A DNA stretch of 64,000 bases from Martinezella rhizogenes (GCA_013322215.1 JAAMEZ010000058.1:558001-622000); one strand, 5' to 3'; counted from the first letter of the stretch, positions 8,164 to 16,208 are shown. A program made the numbers and translations. Notes: generated by a model not told the origin, from the sequence alone.

Positions 8164-8796
8164 TTAGAACTTCACGCCGATACCGACCTTGACGCTCTGC
8201 TCGTCGAAGCCACGCGAGAAGCTACCGGAGTCGAGGTTGAAGGTCTTCTTGCCGTAGTCGGTGTAACGGTATTCGAGACGAGCCGTGATGTTGTTGGTGA
8301 TGAAGGTTTCAGCACCTGCACCAACCGTGTAGCCAACAGCCGTCTTGCTTTCGGAAGACGTGTCGTCGGACAGCTTGTTCTGGCCGAGTGCCAGACCAGC
8401 CGTGCCGTACAGCATGAACGGGTTGAAGTCGTAACCGAGGCGACCGCGAACCGAGCCGTTGATGCCGTTCTTGGCAGTCAGGCCATTGCGGCTCGTTTCG
8501 GAGTCTGCGTAACCGAGGTCACCTTCGATACCGTATACGATCTGGCCCTGCTGCCAGTTGTAGCCGGTGAAGGCGCCGCCGCCGAATCCGTAAGTGTTGC
8601 CGGTGCGATTGAAGTGACCCTTGTTCCAGTCACCTTCACCACCGATGTAGAAACCGGACCAGTTGTTGACGACCGGAGCTGCTTCCTGAGCGACGGGCGG
8701 CTGCGGAATCTGCTCAACAGCGTCAGCAGCCTGAGCTGCGGTGTAGCCGCCGAGAGCGAAAGCGGAGACCATGAGGGTCTTGATAAGAGTACGCAT
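8164..8796 (-). CDS. ropB: Outer membrane beta-barrel protein, Omp25/RopB type
   Basis: A 210-residue small outer membrane beta-barrel of the Omp25/Omp31/RopB family, major surface proteins of Rhizobiales. Residues 1-23 are a signal peptide ending AQA. After a short Pro-rich linker, alternating amphipathic strands follow (WSGFYIGGEGDWN, GFTGYNWQ-type repeats, GRLGYDFNPFMLYGTAGLAL), and the protein ends with the outer-membrane sorting residue Phe (VGIGVKF). A strong ribosome binding site, GAAAGGAGAAAAG, precedes the start. Codon choice is strongly biased toward C-ending optimal codons, fitting a highly expressed gene. The symbol is by family resemblance; several paralogues usually exist. Confidence 0.87.
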   Translation of the reverse strand: MRTLIKTLMVSAFALGGYTAAQAADAVEQIPQPPVAQEAAPVVNNWSGFYIGGEGDWNKGHFNRTGNTYGFGGGAFTGYNWQQGQIVYGIEGDLGYADSETSRNGLTAKNGINGSVRGRLGYDFNPFMLYGTAGLALGQNKLSDDTSSESKTAVGYTVGAGAETFITNNITARLEYRYTDYGKKTFNLDSGSFSRGFDEQSVKVGIGVKF

Positions 8797-9160
8797 ACTT
8801 TTCTCCTTTCAGTCTCGTGTGCCCCGCTTACTGTCCTTGACTTCGAAGCGCCACGAGCAATTAAAACATATCCCTCCCGGATCGAGGTTGAAATTGGAAT
8901 GCAAATGAGGAATTGGAAGAGCCAAAATATGATATCATTGTGGCACAGACGTGGCTGAATTTCGATGTTGCTTCATCGCAACAGAGGAATTGTTAACCCT
9001 AATCATTGGTTAAACCGTGTATACTTATTTTAAACTAAATATACCTCAAGTTTTACATAAGAAACCCCAAAGGGCATCATTCGCTCATGCATCTTTTCAT
9101 ATGGTGTATCGACGCCCTATATGAGCATCGATTGGGTAACGACGAGCAAAAGGCGATCTC
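8797..9160. other. AT-rich divergent intergenic region
   Basis: This 364-base gap separates ropB from the divergent SDR-uvrC unit. It is clearly richer in A and T than its surroundings, notably at 8930-9070. The ropB end holds that gene's ribosome binding site and presumably its promoter and untranslated leader; I see a weak pair TTTCAA-N17-TATGTT on the minus strand (about 8889-8861). The right end holds a candidate promoter for the SDR at 9094-9122. I see no open frame or RNA gene with support. Confidence 0.6.
9094..9122 (+). promoter_or_regulatory. Candidate promoter of SDR-uvrC
   Basis: CTATAT at 9117-9122 matches the rhizobial -10 consensus. TTTTCA lies 17 bases upstream as a weak -35. 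The predicted start of transcription would be about 30 bases before the TTG start codon at 9161. Evidence is sequence resemblance only. Confidence 0.35.
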
Positions 9161-9928
9161 TTGAGCCAGGAAAAACTACGCACGGCGCTGATAACCGGCG
9201 CCTCCAAAAGAATAGGCCTGGCAATTGCCGAGGATTTGTCGGCTAACGGCTTCGCGGTGGCGTTGCACGCCAATCAGTCCCTCGCCGAGGCCGAGGAAAT
9301 TGCGGCGAAACTGCGGCGAATGGGCCGGAGGGCCATTGCGATCAAGGCGGATCTGCAGAATTTGGACGAGACATCCACCCTTGTCGAAAGGGCTGCGGAC
9401 GCCCTCGGTCCGCTCGATCTTCTTGTCAATAATGCCTCCGTCTTTCTTGGTGATTCCGCCGATCGTTTCGACGCGGAAGCCTTCGAGGCGCATTTCGCTG
9501 TACATGTGCGGGCGCCGTCGATTCTCGCGGCCGATTTCGTCAGGCAGCTTCCCGGGCCGTATCCGGGCCTGATCGTCCATATGGTGGATCAGAGGGTATG
9601 GGCGCTGAATCCGCGCTTCTATTCCTATACGCTGTCGAAGGCTGCCCTGTGGACGGCGACACAGACGATGGCGCAGACCTTTGCTCCCCGCATCCGCGTC
9701 AATGCGATCGGCCCAGGCCCGACCGTGCGCAGCGTGCGGCAGACCGAAGAGGACTTTCAAGCGCAGATCGACGGCCTCATATTAAAGGCGGCACCAGGCC
9801 TCGAAGAATTCGGCCGGACCATCCGCTTTCTTTTTGACACGCCCTCGATCACGGGCCAAATGATAGCGCTCGATGGCGGCCAGCATCTTGCCTGGGAAAC
9901 GCCAGACGTGTCGGAGAGTGCGGAATGA
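9161..9928 (+). CDS. SDR oxidoreductase, pteridine-reductase-like
   Basis: A 255-residue short-chain reductase. Its cofactor motif is TGASKRIG, with Arg where most SDRs have Gly. TGxxxRxG is characteristic of pteridine reductase PTR1 and dihydromonapterin reductase FolM, and the HANQS segment after the second strand resembles the HYNQS-type NADPH-binding stretch of that group. NNAS and the catalytic YTLSK (YxxxK) are present. I infer an NADPH-dependent reductase acting on a pterin or similar ring, but this is not proven. It begins with TTG; no in-frame ATG offers a better N-terminus. Its stop overlaps the uvrC start by ATGA, implying coupling. Confidence 0.85.
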   Translation: MSQEKLRTALITGASKRIGLAIAEDLSANGFAVALHANQSLAEAEEIAAKLRRMGRRAIAIKADLQNLDETSTLVERAADALGPLDLLVNNASVFLGDSADRFDAEAFEAHFAVHVRAPSILAADFVRQLPGPYPGLIVHMVDQRVWALNPRFYSYTLSKAALWTATQTMAQTFAPRIRVNAIGPGPTVRSVRQTEEDFQAQIDGLILKAAPGLEEFGRTIRFLFDTPSITGQMIALDGGQHLAWETPDVSESAE

Positions 9929-11964
9929 ATGGACGAAAGCTGCCTGACGGCGGCGTTCTCTATGACGAATCAGAGGATATCGAAGACGACATCGAGGTAG
10001 AGGGCGATGCCGCCGCCTCCCCTGTTGCGCTGGTCGACTGGAACGAAGGCGGCAAGAACGAGACCGGGCTTCGCGGCGCCGAGCTGATCGCCGAATTCGT
10101 CAAACGGTTGCCCAACAGTCCCGGCGTCTACCGCATGTTCAACGAAGGCGGCGACGTGCTTTATGTCGGCAAGGCGCGGAGCCTGAAGAAGCGCGTTTCG
10201 AACTATGCTCTCGGCAAGGTCCATTCCAACCGCATCGCCCGCATGGTGCGCGAAACCGCGAACATGGAATTCGTCACCACGCGGACGGAAACCGAAGCGC
10301 TGCTGCTGGAAGCGAATCTCATCAAGCGCTTGCGCCCGCGCTTTAACGTTCTGCTGCGCGACGACAAATCCTTTCCCTATATCCTGATTACCGGCGATCA
10401 ACGCGCGCCCGCGATCTTCAAGCATCGCGGCGCCCGTGCCCGCAAGGGAGACTACTTCGGCCCCTTCGCCTCGGCGGGCGCCGTCGGCCGCACCATCAAC
10501 TCGCTGCAGCGCGCCTTCCTCATCCGCACCTGTACCGACAGCGTTTTCGAGACGCGCACACGCCCCTGCCTGCTCTATCAGATCAAGCGCTGTTCCGGGC
10601 CCTGCACGCACGAGATCAGCGATGCGGGCTACGGAGAACTGGTGCAGGAGGCGAAGGACTTCCTTTCGGGCAAGAGCCAGAACGTCAAGGCGCATATGGC
10701 CGAGGCGATGAATGCCGCCGCCGAGGATCTGGATTTCGAGCGCGCCGCGATCTTTCGCGACCGGCTGGCCGCACTCTCGCATGTGCAGAGCCATCAGGGC
10801 ATCAACCCGGCCGGGGTGGAGGAAGCCGATGTCTTTGCCATCCATCACGAGGGCGGCATTTCCTGCATCCAGGTCTTCTTCTTCCGCACCGGCCAGAACT
10901 GGGGCAACCGCGCCTATTTCCCGAAGGCCGATCCATCGCTCTCCGGCGCCGAAGTGCTGAATGCCTTCCTGGCGCAGTTCTATGACGACAAGCCCGTGCC
11001 GCGGCAGATCCTGCTGTCGGAGACCATCGAGGAAATCGAGCTGCTGGCGGCGGCCCTTAGCGAAAAGGCCGGGCACAAGGTCGCGATCCTTGTGCCGCAG
11101 CGCGGGGAAAAACGCGATCTAGTCGAGCATGTCATTGCCAATGCCCGCGAGGCGCATGGCCGCAAGCTTGCGGAAACCGCCTCGCAATCGCGGCTGCTCG
11201 AGGGCTTCAAGGAAACCTTCAAGCTTCCCTATACGCCGCAACGCATCGAGATCTACGACAACTCCCACATCATGGGCACGAACGCCGTCGGCGGCATGGT
11301 GGTGGCCGGGCCGGAAGGCTTCGTCAAAGGCCAGTATCGCAAGTTCAACATCAAATCGACCGACATCACGCCGGGCGACGACTTCGGCATGATGCGCGAG
11401 GTCATGACCCGCCGCTTCTCCCGGCTGCTCAAGGAGGAAGGCAAGCCTGACCGCAGCGGTGAGGCCGATGCTGGCGTCGATGCCGCCGATCGCGCCTTTC
11501 CCGCCTGGCCCGATGTCATCCTCATCGACGGTGGCCAGGGGCAGATGACGGCCGTGCGCGCCATTCTCGAGGAGCTCGGGATCACCGACAGCGTCATCGC
11601 CATCGGCGTTGCCAAGGGTGTCGACCGTGAGGCCGGGCGCGAGCGCTTCTTCGCCCCAGCGCGCGAAAGCTTCTCGCTGCCGCCCCGCGATCCCGTGCTC
11701 TACTTCATCCAGCGCATGCGCGACGAGGCGCACCGCTTCGCGATCGGCTCGCATCGCGCCCGGCGCAAGAAGGAGATGGTGAAGAACCCGCTGGACGAGA
11801 TCGGCGGCATCGGCCCTTCGCGCAAACGCGCGCTTCTCCAGCATTTCGGCACGGCGAAGGCCGTGTCGCGTGCCGCCCTTTCGGATCTGATGGCGGTGGA
11901 GGGCATATCCGAAGCCGTCGCACGGCAGGTCTACAACCATTTCCACGAAGACGCCGCGAAATAG
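9925..11964 (+). CDS. uvrC: UvrABC system protein C
   Basis: UvrC (679 aa) is the double nuclease of nucleotide excision repair, cutting on both sides of a lesion after UvrA and UvrB load. An N-terminal extension of about 50 acidic residues precedes the GIY-YIG domain (SPGVYRMF through LYVGKARSLKKRV). Four cysteines at residues 203, 215, 223 and 227 have the x11-x7-x3 spacing of the UvrC iron-sulfur cluster. A UVR domain follows (AEDLDFERAAIFRDRLAAL), then the RNase H-like nuclease (IEIYDNSHIMG, ILIDGGQGQM) and a C-terminal tandem helix-hairpin-helix (IGGIGPSRKRALLQHFG). All catalytic parts look intact. Its start overlaps the upstream SDR stop. Confidence 0.97.
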   Translation: MNGRKLPDGGVLYDESEDIEDDIEVEGDAAASPVALVDWNEGGKNETGLRGAELIAEFVKRLPNSPGVYRMFNEGGDVLYVGKARSLKKRVSNYALGKVHSNRIARMVRETANMEFVTTRTETEALLLEANLIKRLRPRFNVLLRDDKSFPYILITGDQRAPAIFKHRGARARKGDYFGPFASAGAVGRTINSLQRAFLIRTCTDSVFETRTRPCLLYQIKRCSGPCTHEISDAGYGELVQEAKDFLSGKSQNVKAHMAEAMNAAAEDLDFERAAIFRDRLAALSHVQSHQGINPAGVEEADVFAIHHEGGISCIQVFFFRTGQNWGNRAYFPKADPSLSGAEVLNAFLAQFYDDKPVPRQILLSETIEEIELLAAALSEKAGHKVAILVPQRGEKRDLVEHVIANAREAHGRKLAETASQSRLLEGFKETFKLPYTPQRIEIYDNSHIMGTNAVGGMVVAGPEGFVKGQYRKFNIKSTDITPGDDFGMMREVMTRRFSRLLKEEGKPDRSGEADAGVDAADRAFPAWPDVILIDGGQGQMTAVRAILEELGITDSVIAIGVAKGVDREAGRERFFAPARESFSLPPRDPVLYFIQRMRDEAHRFAIGSHRARRKKEMVKNPLDEIGGIGPSRKRALLQHFGTAKAVSRAALSDLMAVEGISEAVARQVYNHFHEDAAK

Positions 11965-12016
11965 GGAAAGCTCGTCGCAAATTCCACGCAATAGCGGTGA
12001 AAAAACAGAAACAATA

Positions 12017-12046
12017 TTGACGATAAACTGACCGAACCATCATCTA
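12017..12046 (+). promoter_or_regulatory. Possible pgsA promoter
   Basis: TTGACG at 12017-12022 is a good -35 element. CATCTA, 18 bases further, is a poor -10. It lies in the 206-base gap between uvrC and pgsA and is the best candidate there for a promoter of pgsA-moaDE. Low confidence because of the weak -10. Confidence 0.3.
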
Positions 12047-12170
12047 GGGTATGACCACCAAAAAGTGCGAAGCGGTTTTTGGGATCACGCTCAATCAAAT
12101 GACTTCGGCGGGATGAGATCAACAGAGCCCCATCCGGCCTGGTCAAGACAACAGAAACGAAACGATTTCC

Positions 12171-12758
12171 ATGGCGTCGCGCGCTTACAGCATCCCCAAT
12201 CTGCTCACCTACGGCCGCATTCTCTGCGTACCCCTGATCGTTCTTTGCTTCTTCATCGAAGGCAAGCTGGAAGGTTCTGATTTCGCGCGCTGGGTCGCGC
12301 TCTGGATCTTCGTCATTGCCTCGATCACCGACTTCCTTGACGGCTATCTCGCGCGCATCTGGAACCAGACCTCGAATATCGGCCGCATGCTCGATCCGAT
12401 CGCCGACAAGCTGCTGGTCTCCGCGATCCTGCTTCTGGTCGCAGCCGACGGCACCATTGCGGGCTGGTCGCTCTGGGCCGCAATCATCATCCTCTGCCGC
12501 GAAATCCTCGTCTCTGGCCTGCGCGAATATCTGGCGGCACTGAAGGTCAGCGTTCCGGTGACGCGCATCGCGAAATGGAAGACGACCGCCCAGCTCGTGG
12601 CGATCGCTTTCCTGCTGGCTGGGCCGGCGGGCGACAAGGTGCTACCCTACACGACGGAGATAGGCATAGTCCTGCTCTGGGTCGCAGCGCTTTTGACCAT
12701 CTACACCGGCTACGATTATTTCCGGGCCGGGCTGAAGCATGTCGTGGATGAGGAATGA
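12171..12758 (+). CDS. pgsA: CDP-diacylglycerol--glycerol-3-phosphate 3-phosphatidyltransferase
   Basis: PgsA (195 aa) makes phosphatidylglycerophosphate from CDP-diacylglycerol and glycerol 3-phosphate, the committed step to phosphatidylglycerol, in the inner membrane. The CDP-alcohol phosphotransferase signature DG-x2-AR-x8-G-x3-D-x3-D is complete, read as DGYLARIWNQTSNIGRMLD followed by PIAD, around residues 60-85. Hydrophobic membrane segments flank it. The moaD start overlaps its stop, so pgsA, moaD and moaE form one transcription unit. Confidence 0.94.
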   Translation: MASRAYSIPNLLTYGRILCVPLIVLCFFIEGKLEGSDFARWVALWIFVIASITDFLDGYLARIWNQTSNIGRMLDPIADKLLVSAILLLVAADGTIAGWSLWAAIIILCREILVSGLREYLAALKVSVPVTRIAKWKTTAQLVAIAFLLAGPAGDKVLPYTTEIGIVLLWVAALLTIYTGYDYFRAGLKHVVDEE

Positions 12759-13012
12759 TGACGAAGCTCGTCTATTTCGCCTGGGTGCGTGAGCGGATCG
12801 GCAAAACGGAAGAGGAGATTTCCCTTCCGGCCGAAGTCGTCACCGTCGGCGATCTCCTGAGTCATTTGAAGGGCTTGGGAGAAGAATACGAGGCGGCGCT
12901 TCAATTTCCCAACGCGATCCGCGTCGCCATCAACATGGAGCACGCCGAACACGACGAGCCGATCGCCGGAGCGCGGGAGATCGGGCTCTTCCCGCCGATG
13001 ACAGGGGGCTAA
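12755..13012 (+). CDS. moaD: Molybdopterin synthase small subunit
   Basis: MoaD (85 aa) is the ubiquitin-fold sulfur carrier of molybdopterin synthase. It ends with the invariant Gly-Gly (FPPMTGG), which is adenylated and thiocarboxylated before donating sulfur to precursor Z together with MoaE. Two adjacent ATG codons (12755, 12758) overlap the pgsA stop; either could start translation, with GATGAGGA upstream. It is followed at once by moaE. The product would help supply cofactor for the molybdopterin oxidoreductase encoded at 2537-4660, although the pairing is only functional, not positional. Confidence 0.93.
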   Translation: MMTKLVYFAWVRERIGKTEEEISLPAEVVTVGDLLSHLKGLGEEYEAALQFPNAIRVAINMEHAEHDEPIAGAREIGLFPPMTGG

Positions 13013-13016
13013 GCCG

Positions 13017-13487
13017 ATGGCTATGCAGCCGGTAGTCCGAGTCCAGCGCGAGGATTTCGAGCTTCAGGCGGAGATCGACCGGCTGACGGACGGGCGGCGC
13101 GACATCGGTGCGGTCGTTACGTTCTCCGGTCTTTGCCGTGACGAAGGCGGCACTTTGGGTGCACTTGAACTTGAGCATTATCCCGGCATGGCGGAAGCGG
13201 AGATCGCCCGCATCGCCAATCTTGCCATCGAGCGTTTCGAACTTCTCGGCCTGACCGCCATCCATCGCTATGGCAAGATTATCCCCGGCGAGAACATCGT
13301 GCTCGTCATTGCCGCCGCCTCGCATCGGCAAGCGGCCTTCGATGGCGCCAATTTCGTTATGGATTTCCTGAAGACATCCGCGCCCTTCTGGAAGAAGGAG
13401 CATGGCAAGAACGGCGAAGAAGGTGGCTGGGTCTCGGCTAAGGATGCCGACGATGCGGCGCGGGCCAAATGGGCGGGCGAGAAATAG
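13017..13487 (+). CDS. moaE: Molybdopterin synthase catalytic subunit
   Basis: MoaE (156 aa) is the large subunit of molybdopterin synthase, inserting the two dithiolene sulfurs carried by MoaD. Family hallmarks are GAVVTFSGLCRDE, the LELEHYPGMAE stretch, HRYGKI and the catalytic-lysine region near KTSAPFWKKE. A ribosome binding site (AGGGGG) overlaps the end of moaD. A second ATG at 13023 is a possible start. Its stop lies 3 bases from the convergent permease stop, with no room for a separate terminator. Confidence 0.94.
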   Translation: MAMQPVVRVQREDFELQAEIDRLTDGRRDIGAVVTFSGLCRDEGGTLGALELEHYPGMAEAEIARIANLAIERFELLGLTAIHRYGKIIPGENIVLVIAAASHRQAAFDGANFVMDFLKTSAPFWKKEHGKNGEEGGWVSAKDADDAARAKWAGEK

Positions 13488-13490
13488 GTT

Positions 13491-14387
13491 TCAAGGCACG
13501 ACGCGCTCGCGCCGGCTGAACACCAGCAGCAGCACCAGCAGCGAGAAGATGACGAAGTCGCGCCACAGGAACGGGCCATAGGCACCCCACATGGTCTCGG
13601 TGAGGCCGAGAAGTGCCGCCCCGCCTGCCGATTTCAGCGGATCGGAATAGCCGCCGACCGCCGCGATCATCAGCACTTTAAGCCCGAACATCAGCCCCGC
13701 CCCGAAATCCATCGTTCCATAGTAGGAAGTAGCCAGCAGGCCACAGATGGTTGCGACCACCGCAGAGGCGACGTACGCGAGTAGGAAAACACGATTGGCG
13801 CTGGCGCCGCATAGTTCAGCGGCGAGAGCATCGTCGGTGACCGCCCGCCAGATGCGGCCCCATCCCGTGCACTTCAAGACATAGGCACCCATAAGGATGA
13901 CGAGGATCATCAGCGCGGTGTTGAGCAGCTGGATTTCGGTGAGCGTCACGCGGAAATCGCCGCTATCCCAGAAGACGACGGCCTCGTTCAGGAAGGGCGG
14001 CAGCCAGATACCGCGCGTATTCGAGGCCAGCCGCGCGGTTTCCATCAGGATGATCATCATGCCGAGCGCCGCGACGATGACGGTATTCGGCGATTTTCGC
14101 GACAGCGGCAGCATGATCGCGCGACCAACCAGAAAGCTGGTGCCGATCGTATAGCCGACGGCGATGATGGCGCCGAAGGCGAAGGCGGCCGGCAGGACCA
14201 GATACATCTTGGTGTAACCGACATCGGTGAACAGCACGAGCATCTGGCCGGCGAAGGCGAAGAGCGCGCCATAGGTGATATCGGCCCGCTTCATGACCCC
14301 GAATGCGATGGAATAGCCGAAGGCAAGCGTCGCATAGAGCGCCGCGAGCGGGACGGCATTCGCCAATTGCTGCAGAAGATAGGCCAT
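13491..14387 (-). CDS. Orphan branched-chain amino acid ABC permease (LivH-like)
   Basis: A 298-residue inner membrane permease of the LivH family, with about eight hydrophobic segments and the family pattern at the N-terminus (MAYLLQQLANAVPLAALYAT, then LAFGYSIAFGVMKRADITYG). The C-terminal domain includes LKVLMIAAVGGYSDPLKSAGGAALLG, equivalent to the LivH loop that contacts the ATPases. No LivM, LivF, LivG or binding protein is adjacent, so partners must be encoded elsewhere or the protein works in another way. The start is preceded by GGAGGAG at good spacing. It is divergent from the CGNR regulator gene and shares with it the dyad at 14415-14442, suggesting control by that regulator. Substrate unknown. 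Confidence 0.86.
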   Translation of the reverse strand: MAYLLQQLANAVPLAALYATLAFGYSIAFGVMKRADITYGALFAFAGQMLVLFTDVGYTKMYLVLPAAFAFGAIIAVGYTIGTSFLVGRAIMLPLSRKSPNTVIVAALGMMIILMETARLASNTRGIWLPPFLNEAVVFWDSGDFRVTLTEIQLLNTALMILVILMGAYVLKCTGWGRIWRAVTDDALAAELCGASANRVFLLAYVASAVVATICGLLATSYYGTMDFGAGLMFGLKVLMIAAVGGYSDPLKSAGGAALLGLTETMWGAYGPFLWRDFVIFSLLVLLLVFSRRERVVP

Positions 14388-14414
14388 TCACTCCTCCGAA
14401 GGACGAATAAATAG

Positions 14415-14442
14415 TAACTGGCAAAATGAATTTTACCAGTTA
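14415..14442. promoter_or_regulatory. 28-bp operator-like dyad in CGNR promoter
   Basis: The sequence pairs TAACTGG with CCAGTTA and AAAAT with ATTTT around a central GA, with a single mismatched pair (C at 14422, A at 14435). It fills the space between the -35-like CTGGCA (14418-14423) and the perfect -10 TATAAT (14441-14446) of the downstream regulator gene. It also lies 28 bases upstream of the divergent permease start. This is the geometry of a repressor operator; the binding protein is inferred to be the CGNR protein itself. Confidence 0.65.
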
Positions 14443-14446
14443 TAAT
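14418..14446 (+). promoter_or_regulatory. Promoter of the CGNR gene, leaderless transcript
   Basis: CTGGCA at 14418-14423, a 17-base spacer and a perfect TATAAT at 14441-14446. Transcription should begin around 14452-14455, at or next to the ATG at 14454. No Shine-Dalgarno sequence precedes that ATG, in agreement with a leaderless mRNA. Confidence 0.6.
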
Positions 14447-14453
14447 TTTCGCC

Positions 14454-15002
14454 ATGAGCTTCACTTGGACCCCACATCGCTTCTCCGGCGGCGCGCTTGC
14501 GCTCGATGTCGCCAACAGCGTGATCCTGCGCCATGACGACGAGCGCCGCATCGACCGTTTCGAAGCAACGGGACAGATGGACAGCTTTCCAAAGGCGGCC
14601 ATCAATTTCTGCGCAGAGCGCGCGCTCTTCGGCGATATCCTGCCGGTCCGGCGCGAAAACCGCGCCGATTTCATCTCATTGCGTGAGATGATCGATCGTT
14701 ATTTCCGGGCGCGCGTTCTAGACGAGGCCGCCGATCTGCTGCTTGCGGATCTGCTTGCTGCTTTGTCGAGGGTTCTGAAACAAGCCCCATCCGATGGGCT
14801 CGATGCCGCGACCGTCCATTCGACGCTACGCCTCATCGCCATGCCCGATCCGGAACGAATGAAAATATGCCGCAACTGCGGCTGGCTCTTTATCGACCGC
14901 AGCAAGAACAAAAGCCGTGCCTGGTGTGACATGGCGGTCTGCGGCAACCGTGCCAAGGCCAGCCGGCACTACCGGCGCAAGAAGGAGGAGACTGCGCCAT
15001 GA
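14454..15002 (+). CDS. CGNR zinc-finger regulator (ABATE domain)
   Basis: A 182-residue protein of the CGNR zinc-finger family, regarded as stress-related transcription factors. Residues 1 to about 130 form the ABATE-type sensory domain, beginning with FSGGALALDVANSV. The C-terminal zinc finger has Cys at 139, 142, 158 and 163, the last within the signature CGNR (163-166), followed by the basic tail AKASRHYRRKK that should contact DNA. The gene has a perfect -10 box only 7 bases before its start codon, no ribosome binding site, and a 28-bp dyad in its promoter, so autoregulation is likely. The ligand is unknown. Its stop overlaps the lipoprotein gene start by ATGA. Confidence 0.9.
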   Translation: MSFTWTPHRFSGGALALDVANSVILRHDDERRIDRFEATGQMDSFPKAAINFCAERALFGDILPVRRENRADFISLREMIDRYFRARVLDEAADLLLADLLAALSRVLKQAPSDGLDAATVHSTLRLIAMPDPERMKICRNCGWLFIDRSKNKSRAWCDMAVCGNRAKASRHYRRKKEETAP

Positions 15003-15520
15003 CAATAAGAAGGATTTTGCTGACAACGATAGGTGCCGGGATCATCGCCGGCCTCGCGCTGGCCGGCTGCCAGAGGAAAGACGATGAAGGTCCGACCCAG
15101 CTCACCGGTCGCCTCTTCGTCTTCAACTATCGCGTGGCGAGCGCGAGCTATATGATTACGCTCAAGAAGATCGCCCCGATCCCTGAGGGGACGACAGCCG
15201 TTGCGGAGTTTGAAAACCCTGCCGGCGGCAATCCCCTTGTCGTCAACCAAAAGATCTATACATTCTGGGACAAGATCACGCTGGAGAGCCCGGATCTGCG
15301 CTGCGTCCGCAAGGACCGTCCCTATTCCGTCTCGATCAAGCTGGTCGATGCCAGCGACAAAACGATCCAGACCATCAAGACCGAGGTCAAATCCGATCTC
15401 GACCAGACCGTGCTCCCCACGAAGCCACTCGTCGTCGGTCCCGCCTACACGGCCAATCCGGATATTTTCAAAGGGGACGGCAGCGTCGATTACGGGAAGG
15501 ATATGGCCTGCCCGGCATGA
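14999..15520 (+). CDS. Lipoprotein of unknown function, coupled to CGNR regulator
   Basis: A 173-residue lipoprotein. The signal peptide has basic residues at positions 4-5, a hydrophobic core and the lipobox LALAGC with the lipidated Cys at residue 24; the next residues QRK carry no inner-membrane retention Asp, so outer-membrane sorting is possible. The mature part is predicted beta-rich (RLFVFNYRVASASYMITLKK and similar), with two cysteines (in LRCVRKD and near the C-terminus in DMACPA) that could form a disulfide. I recognise no domain. Its start overlaps the stop of the CGNR regulator, so the two are translated together. A strong terminator follows. Confidence 0.85.
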   Translation: MTIRRILLTTIGAGIIAGLALAGCQRKDDEGPTQLTGRLFVFNYRVASASYMITLKKIAPIPEGTTAVAEFENPAGGNPLVVNQKIYTFWDKITLESPDLRCVRKDRPYSVSIKLVDASDKTIQTIKTEVKSDLDQTVLPTKPLVVGPAYTANPDIFKGDGSVDYGKDMACPA

Positions 15521-15521
15521 A

Positions 15522-15548
15522 AAAAGCCGGGATGCGATCCCGGCTTTT
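15522..15548. terminator. Bidirectional intrinsic terminator (lipoprotein / ndk)
   Basis: A 12-bp perfect stem AAAAGCCGGGAT with ATCCCGGCTTTT and a GCG loop, lying between the lipoprotein gene and the convergent ndk. Symmetric A and T tracts allow function in both directions. Confidence 0.9.
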
Positions 15549-15593
15549 ATTGAGTCATTTCAAATCGTTCAGCGCTGAAGCTGAAAGGCCGAT

Positions 15594-16016
15594 TCAGCCG
15601 ACGATTTCGGTTTCTGCGAACCAGTAGGCGATTTCGACGGCAGCCGTTTCCGGAGCATCCGAGCCGTGAACGGAGTTTTCGCCGATCGACAGGGCGAAGG
15701 TCTTGCGGATCGTGCCTTCGTCAGCGTTGGCCGGGTTGGTTGCACCCATGATTTCGCGGTTCTTCAGGATGGCGCCTTCGCCTTCCAGGACCTGAACGAT
15801 GGTCGGGCCGGAGGTCATGCCTTCGACGAGTTCGCCGAAGAACGGACGTTCCTTGTGAACGGCGTAGAAGCCTTCAGCTTCGCGCTTGCTCATCCAGACG
15901 CGCTTGGAGGCGATGACGCGCAGGCCATTGTCTTCAAAAACCTTGGTGATGGCGCCGGTCAGGTTGCGCTTCGTCGCATCCGGCTTGATCATCGAGAAAG
16001 TACGTTCAATCGCCAT
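15594..16016 (-). CDS. ndk: Nucleoside diphosphate kinase
   Basis: Ndk (140 aa) equilibrates nucleoside di- and triphosphates through a phosphohistidine. The start MAIERTFSMIKPDA and the active site NSVHGSDA, with His at residue 117, are diagnostic, and the length is normal. The Met at 16016 follows AAGGAACGG; the frame is open to 16100 but nothing upstream resembles the family. The gene is single, with its own terminator shared with the facing lipoprotein gene. Confidence 0.97.
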   Translation of the reverse strand: MAIERTFSMIKPDATKRNLTGAITKVFEDNGLRVIASKRVWMSKREAEGFYAVHKERPFFGELVEGMTSGPTIVQVLEGEGAILKNREIMGATNPANADEGTIRKTFALSIGENSVHGSDAPETAAVEIAYWFAETEIVG

Positions 16017-16208
16017 GGGTCCGTTCCTTGTAATCAGAGAAAAGTGGGCGGTCTTTACCTGCCCCAAAGCCCGAAAACAAGGGGGATCGCCCAATTTCAC
16101 GCTGCTGTCACAGTCCGTGCGGCCGATTCGCGATCCGCTGGGGCGGTGAAGCGGCTATCCATCGCCGAACTTCACGATAACATCATCATCACCATGGAGG
16201 AGACGCAT

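Noticed and set aside
9006..9025. TTGGTT...TATACT as a promoter of the SDR-uvrC unit
   Set aside because: The spacer is only 8 bases, too short for a sigma-70 promoter; the CTATAT further right is preferred.
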